Shown one piece after another: positions 15,724 through 19,668 of a stretch of 19,668 nucleotides of DNA (within the stretch, counting starts at the first letter, position 1; every line of letters begins with the position of its first letter). The notes under the pieces were generated by a model, which did not search any database, had not been told where the DNA came from, and saw nothing but the letters and a program-made list of their open reading frames with translations. The translations under genes were made by a program, and so were the position numbers. The stretch covers positions 1 to 19,668 of the forward strand of contig CAADWP010000060.1 of NCBI GenBank assembly GCA_900752785.1, given 5' to 3'. This DNA comes from an uncultured Ruminococcus sp. (GTDB taxonomy: Bacteria; Bacillota; Clostridia; Oscillospirales; Ruminococcaceae).

Positions 15724-16967
15724 AAATTTATCTTCCAATCATGCTTTATGCGGGCAATTCCGGCATCGCCCAAAGGAGTTATCATCTGAATGCGATAAGC
15801 CTCGCGGTAGTAATCAACGGGGATCCCGTCGCCTGTTTCAATGGCAAAGTCAAAAAGATATTCGCCTGCAAGAAGGTCTACAGATTCGAGAGTTATTGAC
15901 GCAGTTCCGCTTTTTGTCAATTCAAAGGCAGGCAATTTGTCTATCCGAGTATTCGTGCCGTAGCACTGCACTCCGTCGAGGTTAAAAATGCCGATACCGA
16001 TAACGGCATCCTCAACTTTTTCCTTAACGGCATAGTCAATTTTGAACGTTATGCTTTCACCGGTGCGAAATACTCTCTGCTCCGAGCCGTCGGAGGAATA
16101 GGCTGTTATTTTATTTATGCGTGCCTTTCCATTACCCCAGCGTTTTTTCTGTTCCTCATTATCTTCATCATGCTTATCCTTGGCAGCAGACTGTTCCGCA
16201 AGCTCATTACGAGAGCTTTCCTGCATTTTTCTTCCCATAAATTCAAGATATTCAAGATCTATCGCCTTTGGAGCGCCCTCCGCACGGATAAGCCCCTCAT
16301 GTATCCAGATAGAACGGTCACAGATCTGCTCGATCTGACCAAGAGAATGTGAAACGATAACGATCGTAGTACCGTGAGCTTTTATTTCCTTTAGCTTATT
16401 AAAGCATTTAGCCTGAAAATTTGCGTCCCCCACCGCAAGAATCTCGTCAATAAGCAATATATCCGCATCCACGTTTATAGCTACCGAAAATGCAAGCCGC
16501 ATATACATTCCCGAGGAATAGGTCCGCACGGGATTGTCAATAAAATCTTCAAGCTCCGAAAAGTTCACAATATCCTTTAAACGTGCATCTATCTCCTTTT
16601 TGGTAAGACCAAAAATTGCGGCATTTGTATAAATATTTTCCCTGCCGCTCATATCGGGATGAAAACCCGCGCCAAGCTCGATAAGGCTGGAAACTCTGCC
16701 GTTCATGGTTATTGTTCCGCTGTCGGGATACATTATCCTCGTCAACAGCTTTAAAGTAGTACTTTTTCCGCAGCCGTTATGACCGATAAGACCTATAGCC
16801 TCGCCTTTTTTAACGCTGAAGCTCACTTCGCGGAGCACCTGCCGTTCTTCAAATCGGCAGCGTTTTCTGAACAGCAGCCGTTCTTTAAGCTGAGCGCTCT
16901 TGTCAAGATAGACCTTGAAGGACTTTGTTATGTTTTTTACTTCAATTGCAGTTTCATTTTGTTCCAT
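15720..16967 (-). CDS. wzt: Polysaccharide ABC exporter ATPase with C-terminal glycan-binding domain
   Basis: A 415-residue protein. The nucleotide-binding domain covers about 1-245: Walker A GHNGCGKST (62-70), the SSLIELGAGFHPDMSG region typical of the Wzt/TagH class, signature YSSGM (149-153), Walker B ILLIDE (169-174) and switch His206. After a charged linker (about 250-275) comes a beta-rich domain of roughly 140 residues beginning RWGNGKARI, with IGIGIFNLDGVQCYGTN. It matches the Wzt-C carbohydrate-binding domain that in E. coli O8/O9a recognises the capped chain end. TagH-type exporters lack that domain in this form, so a cap-dependent exporter is favoured. GGAGGA precedes the ATG, and the wzm TAA shares one base with that ATG. 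It pairs with Wzm in the membrane. Confidence 0.94.
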   Translation of the reverse strand: MEQNETAIEVKNITKSFKVYLDKSAQLKERLLFRKRCRFEERQVLREVSFSVKKGEAIGLIGHNGCGKSTTLKLLTRIMYPDSGTITMNGRVSSLIELGAGFHPDMSGRENIYTNAAIFGLTKKEIDARLKDIVNFSELEDFIDNPVRTYSSGMYMRLAFSVAINVDADILLIDEILAVGDANFQAKCFNKLKEIKAHGTTIVIVSHSLGQIEQICDRSIWIHEGLIRAEGAPKAIDLEYLEFMGRKMQESSRNELAEQSAAKDKHDEDNEEQKKRWGNGKARINKITAYSSDGSEQRVFRTGESITFKIDYAVKEKVEDAVIGIGIFNLDGVQCYGTNTRIDKLPAFELTKSGTASITLESVDLLAGEYLFDFAIETGDGIPVDYYREAYRIQMITPLGDAGIARIKHDWKINL

Positions 16968-17743
16968 TATAATTCCTCCGCAAAGTGCTTCTGAAGCTTG
17001 TTAAACACTGCGCAGCCGATAAGCAGGAAGAAAACGCCAAGCCCTGCCGCCGAAAGCAGCGTGGTAAGATCGGGGATCCGCTTTTCATAAAGTACAGCGC
17101 GGTAGCACTCGATAACATGGGTCATAGGGTTAAGATTGAACACAGGCAGCAGCTTTTCGGGAACAATAGCTTTGTCGTACATGATCGGCGTCATATACAT
17201 CCAAGCCATTGATATTATGCCGAGAATATGCTCAAGATCACGAAAATAAACGGTTACTGCCGAAGCAAGAAGCGCCATTCCAAGCGCAAGCAGATATTCC
17301 ACAGCCATGATGACAGGCAAAGTCAGCAGCGCCAAAAAATTTATTCCCGCTCCCGAAAAAATAATTACCGCAAAAATCACTATAAAACAAAGCAGCATAT
17401 TTACAAAGCAGCTCGTCACATATGAGATCGGTATGACCATTCGCGGAAAGTATATTTTTTTGATAAGATCCTTCTGCGCCACCACAGAAGCGGCTCCAAC
17501 GGTGATCGAGGAGGAAAAGAAAATCCATGGTATGAGAGCAACAAAAAGGTAAAGGTAGTAACGTTCTATATTTGTTTTAAGAATGAACGAAAAGACGATA
17601 GTATAAACTATAAGCTGGAAAAGAGGATTGATAAACGTCCAGAGAAAACCGAGAACCGAGCCTTTATAACGGCCGCGGAGATCTTTTTTAACAAGACTGA
17701 AAATCATTTGTCTGTACGCGTACAATTCCTTGATCGTATCCAT
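16967..17743 (-). CDS. wzm: Polysaccharide ABC exporter permease
   Basis: A 258-residue ABC-2 type permease with six hydrophobic segments. The N-terminal interface helix DLRGRYKGSVLGFLW is the Wzm/TagG hallmark, and it is followed by NPLFQLIVYTIVFSFIL. A later IYFPRMVIPISYV segment and PIMYDKAIVPE plus NPMTHVIECYR near the C-terminus are also typical. It would form the channel for lipid-linked glycan export with Wzt. The start is ATG 17743, with AAAGGAG six bases upstream; the longer frame would use a TTG at 17764. It is the first gene of the operon, directly behind the promoter at 17777-17805. TagG (teichoic acid) is the alternative, but the Wzt-C domain next door argues for Wzm. Confidence 0.93.
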   Translation of the reverse strand: MDTIKELYAYRQMIFSLVKKDLRGRYKGSVLGFLWTFINPLFQLIVYTIVFSFILKTNIERYYLYLFVALIPWIFFSSSITVGAASVVAQKDLIKKIYFPRMVIPISYVTSCFVNMLLCFIVIFAVIIFSGAGINFLALLTLPVIMAVEYLLALGMALLASAVTVYFRDLEHILGIISMAWMYMTPIMYDKAIVPEKLLPVFNLNPMTHVIECYRAVLYEKRIPDLTTLLSAAGLGVFFLLIGCAVFNKLQKHFAEEL

Positions 17744-17776
17744 TTGCAGCTCCTTTCTGTACAATTATTTCATGTA

Positions 17777-17805
17777 ATTATATCATATATTTTTTTAATA
17801 TGCAA
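17777..17805 (-). promoter_or_regulatory. Sigma-A promoter of the twelve-gene glycan operon
   Basis: On the minus strand TTGCAT (17805-17800) and TATAAT (17782-17777) are spaced by exactly 17 bases, with an A/T-rich spacer. The transcript would start near 17770, about 27 bases before the wzm ATG, leaving no room for a riboswitch or leader control. No other convincing promoter is visible inside the tightly packed operon. Confidence 0.82.
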
Positions 17806-17950
17806 GAAAATAACATCCGCGGAGATTATTTTTGATCCGGAAAATTAGTTAGCTTTAGCGAACGATTACTTACTCTGGGCGCAAAAGCATTCATTATGTT
17901 CCAAATTAAGAAAAGGCCTGCCGCAGCATACAGCAACCCCTGATTTTAAT

Positions 17951-19249
17951 TTAAACAGCAGCTTTCTTGTCAGTCTTGTTCGCCGCCTTATCGGGAACGC
18001 TGACTTTCTCGATCTCAGCATTAAGCGCACGCAGCTTGCCCTCCATACAGTCATAGCCACGTTCGATATGGAAAATATCCTCGATTTCGGTAACACCCTG
18101 AGCAGCTAAACCTGCAATAATAAGAGCTGCGCCGGCTCTGAGATCGCAGGCTTTCACGGGAGCTCCCATAAGATTTCCCGTACCCTCGATAAGAGCAACC
18201 TTGCCGTTTACGGTAATATTCGCGCCCATTCGTCTTAATTCGTCAACATAACGGAAACGCTGTTCCCAAACGCCCTCCGTAACGATGCTCGTGCCCTCTG
18301 CAAGAGTGAGCAGCGTAGCGATCTGCGGCTGCATATCGGTAGGAAAGCCGGGATGAGGAGTAGTCTTGACATTTGCCTTTACAAGAGGACCATCGCACCA
18401 TACGCGGAGACTGTCGTCATACTGCTCGATATTTACGCCGATCTTTTCAAGCTTTTTCGTTATGGATTCCAAATGCTTCGGGATAATATTCTTGATAAGC
18501 ACGTCGCCCTTTGTAGCGGCAGCGGCTATCATAAACGTCCCCGCCTCTATCTGGTCGGGAATTACGGCATAATTCGTACCGTGAAGCCTCTCAACGCCGC
18601 GAATCTTGATAACGTCCGTACCTGCTCCCATGATATTTGCTCCCATAGAATTAAGGAAATTCGCGAGATCAACGATATGCGGCTCTTTTGCGGCATTCTC
18701 AATAATTGTAAGACCGTCTGCCTTTACAGCGGCAAGCATAGCGTTCATCGTTGCTCCGACAGAAACAACGTCAAGAAAAATCTGACTGCCGATAAGCCGC
18801 TGAACTTTGAGGTCTATCATTCCTTGACTGAGTGTATAATCCGCACCGAGAGCCGAAAAGGCTTTAAGATGCTGGTCAATGGGACGGTCACCGAGGGGAC
18901 AGCCGCCCGGCATAGATACTCTTGCCTTGTTGAACTTTCCAAGCAGAGCGCCGAGGAAATAATAGGAAGCTCTCATTTTTCTGGCGGTCTCATAGGGAAC
19001 GCAGAAGCGGTCGATACCCGTAGGGTCGATCCTGTAGACATTTTTATCAATATTCTGCACATCAGCGCCCATTTCGCTGAGAATGCGCAGACAGATGTTC
19101 ACATCGCTGATAGAGGGGACATTCTCGATAACACACGGCTCGTCCGACAAAATCACAGCAGGAAGAATAGCTACTGCGGCATTTTTAGCGCCGCTTATAG
19201 TTACTTCACCGTAAAGCTTCCGTCCGCCCTTAATAATAAATTTATCCAA
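17951..19249 (-). CDS. murA: UDP-N-acetylglucosamine 1-carboxyvinyltransferase
   Basis: A 432-residue enzyme that transfers enolpyruvate from PEP to UDP-GlcNAc, the first committed step of peptidoglycan synthesis, in the cytoplasm. It has Lys22 in SGAKNA, the catalytic and fosfomycin-target Cys117 in MPGGCPLGDRPID, and the DQIEAGTF and GFPTDMQPQ segments, all intact. Length is normal. The start is TTG 19249: family proteins begin (M)DKFIIKGG, and AAGGAG (19259-19264) lies 9 bases upstream. An upstream ATG at 19372 would add 41 lysine/arginine-rich residues partly encoded by a hairpin repeat, which I reject. The C-terminal KTDKKAAV tail is a small extension. No strong terminator is visible between it and the wzm promoter, so read-through into the glycan operon is possible. 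Confidence 0.96.
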   Translation of the reverse strand: MDKFIIKGGRKLYGEVTISGAKNAAVAILPAVILSDEPCVIENVPSISDVNICLRILSEMGADVQNIDKNVYRIDPTGIDRFCVPYETARKMRASYYFLGALLGKFNKARVSMPGGCPLGDRPIDQHLKAFSALGADYTLSQGMIDLKVQRLIGSQIFLDVVSVGATMNAMLAAVKADGLTIIENAAKEPHIVDLANFLNSMGANIMGAGTDVIKIRGVERLHGTNYAVIPDQIEAGTFMIAAAATKGDVLIKNIIPKHLESITKKLEKIGVNIEQYDDSLRVWCDGPLVKANVKTTPHPGFPTDMQPQIATLLTLAEGTSIVTEGVWEQRFRYVDELRRMGANITVNGKVALIEGTGNLMGAPVKACDLRAGAALIIAGLAAQGVTEIEDIFHIERGYDCMEGKLRALNAEIEKVSVPDKAANKTDKKAAV

Positions 19250-19336
19250 ATGAATTCTCTCCTTAATTTTTCGGAAAAATCTTTTTATCTGCTTCCGAGT
19301 TCTTTCTTTTGTTTTGCAGCTATCTGCAACTTTAGG

Positions 19337-19440
19337 AAAGGGGACGCTGTCCCCCTTTAAATCCCCTGCCAAAGGGCAGATACGCCCTTTGGAAACCCAT
19401 TAGCCGCAAGTTTCCACCCCATAAAGGGGTAAAAACTTGC
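19337..19440. repeat. Array of three hairpins upstream of murA, likely dispersed intergenic repeat
   Basis: Hairpin 1 is GGGGAC/GTCCCC (19340-19345 with 19349-19354) extended by AAA/TTT past a bulge. Hairpin 2 is a perfect 9-bp CCAAAGGGC/GCCCTTTGG (19369-19377 with 19384-19392). Hairpin 3 is GCAAGTTT-CC-ACCCC against GGGGT-AA-AAACTTGC (19406-19420 with 19426-19440), with a symmetrical internal loop. The region is richer in G and C runs than its surroundings and does not read as a gene. Together with the remaining bases from 19250 to 19552 it fills a gap of about 300 bases. I see no convincing promoter for murA in that gap. A regulatory RNA role is possible but unproven. Confidence 0.55.
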
Positions 19441-19552
19441 AATATGGATTCAGAGACTTCTACGCTTAACAGAGATTAAAGAAAACATAATTCCTGCTAA
19501 ATTGCAGAAAGTGCTTTTAGCCGAATCAAAATTCGCATTTATTTACGCTGCC

Positions 19553-19668
19553 TTATTTATAATCATCCATGTACCATTTAATTTCTTCGCCGTTGTATTC
19601 GCTTACTGTAACGGATTCGATAACAACATCTTTAAGAGGCTTGTATTCAGGACCAACGGTTTTATCAT
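19553..19668 (-). CDS. C-terminal end of an unidentified protein (cut by window edge)
   Basis: On the minus strand an open frame enters from the right edge and ends in TAA at 19555-19553. It gives 37 readable residues that include GPEYKPLKDVVIESVTVSEY and end EIKWYMDDYK. The frame has no internal stop and has codon use like the neighbouring genes. The piece is acidic and beta-strand-like; no domain can be named. The gene runs toward murA in the same direction, but about 300 bases lie between them, so they are probably separate units. Confidence 0.62.
   Translation of the reverse strand, partial: DKTVGPEYKPLKDVVIESVTVSEYNGEEIKWYMDDYK

Noticed and set aside
15311..15985. 224-residue open frame on the + strand
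   Set aside because: It spans the opposite strand of the wzt/methyltransferase junction, with low-complexity Ser/Leu-rich translation.
16967..17743. Teichoic acid exporter TagG/TagH
   Set aside because: The permease alone could be TagG, but the partner ATPase has a Wzt-C-like domain and a capping methyltransferase follows; no teichoic acid polymerase genes are nearby.
17806..17950. Possible terminator between murA and the wzm promoter
   Set aside because: Only a 5-bp stem near 17920-17945 with an interrupted T run; too weak to call.
18353..19360. 335-residue open frame on the + strand opposite murA
   Set aside because: It mirrors the murA coding frame; such long antisense frames arise from codon bias, and the translation shows no domain.
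19250..19372. 41-residue N-terminal extension of MurA from an ATG at 19372
   Set aside because: The extension reads through a hairpin repeat, is rich in Lys/Arg unlike MurA, and a well-spaced ribosome binding site points to TTG 19249.

Overview
The window looks like chromosomal DNA of a low-to-moderate GC Clostridia, most likely Oscillospiraceae/Ruminococcus-like. This is inferred from AGGAG-type ribosome binding sites, strong TTGACA/TATAAT-type promoters, the Firmicutes-style manganese riboswitch, the MurA sequence and the many small palindromic intergenic elements. No species can be fixed from sequence reading alone. There are no rRNA or tRNA genes, CRISPR arrays, integrases or transposases.

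Left part (1-4250, + strand): a strong promoter, a nested palindromic MITE-like element, a yybP-ykoY (Mn2+) riboswitch with an overlapping intrinsic terminator, a P2-type cation ATPase with only one complete cation site, and birA three bases behind it. A good terminator ends the unit. The riboswitch suggests that the pump is a Mn2+ (or Mn2+/Ca2+) exporter, although its protein family is usually labelled calcium ATPase. A second, TA-flanked palindromic element (4261-4422) separates this unit from the convergent operon.

Central part (17805 down to 4439, - strand): one promoter followed by twelve tightly packed genes, many joined by 4-base ATGA overlaps. In transcription order they encode an ABC-2 permease (Wzm), an ABC ATPase with a C-terminal glycan-binding domain (Wzt), a SAM methyltransferase with an N-terminal coiled coil, a small protein with an amphipathic helix and a coiled coil, three GT4 glycosyltransferases (two of them paralogues), an 822-residue polytopic protein resembling GT-C/YfhO enzymes, a DPM1/CsbB-like GT2, a fourth GT4, an LPG-synthase-TM-type membrane protein and an alpha/beta hydrolase. 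I read this as a surface-glycan factory. The GT4 enzymes would build a polymer on lipid in the cytoplasm, the methyltransferase plus coiled-coil partner would cap and perhaps measure it, and Wzt/Wzm would recognise the cap and export it. A CsbB/YfhO-like pair, with the LPG-synthase-TM protein as possible flippase, may add side groups outside the membrane. No initiating phosphoglycosyltransferase and no sugar-nucleotide synthesis genes are in the window.

Right part (17951-19668, - strand): murA for peptidoglycan synthesis, best started at a TTG codon; upstream of it a run of three hairpins that looks like a dispersed intergenic repeat; and the last 37 codons of an unidentified gene running off the window edge.
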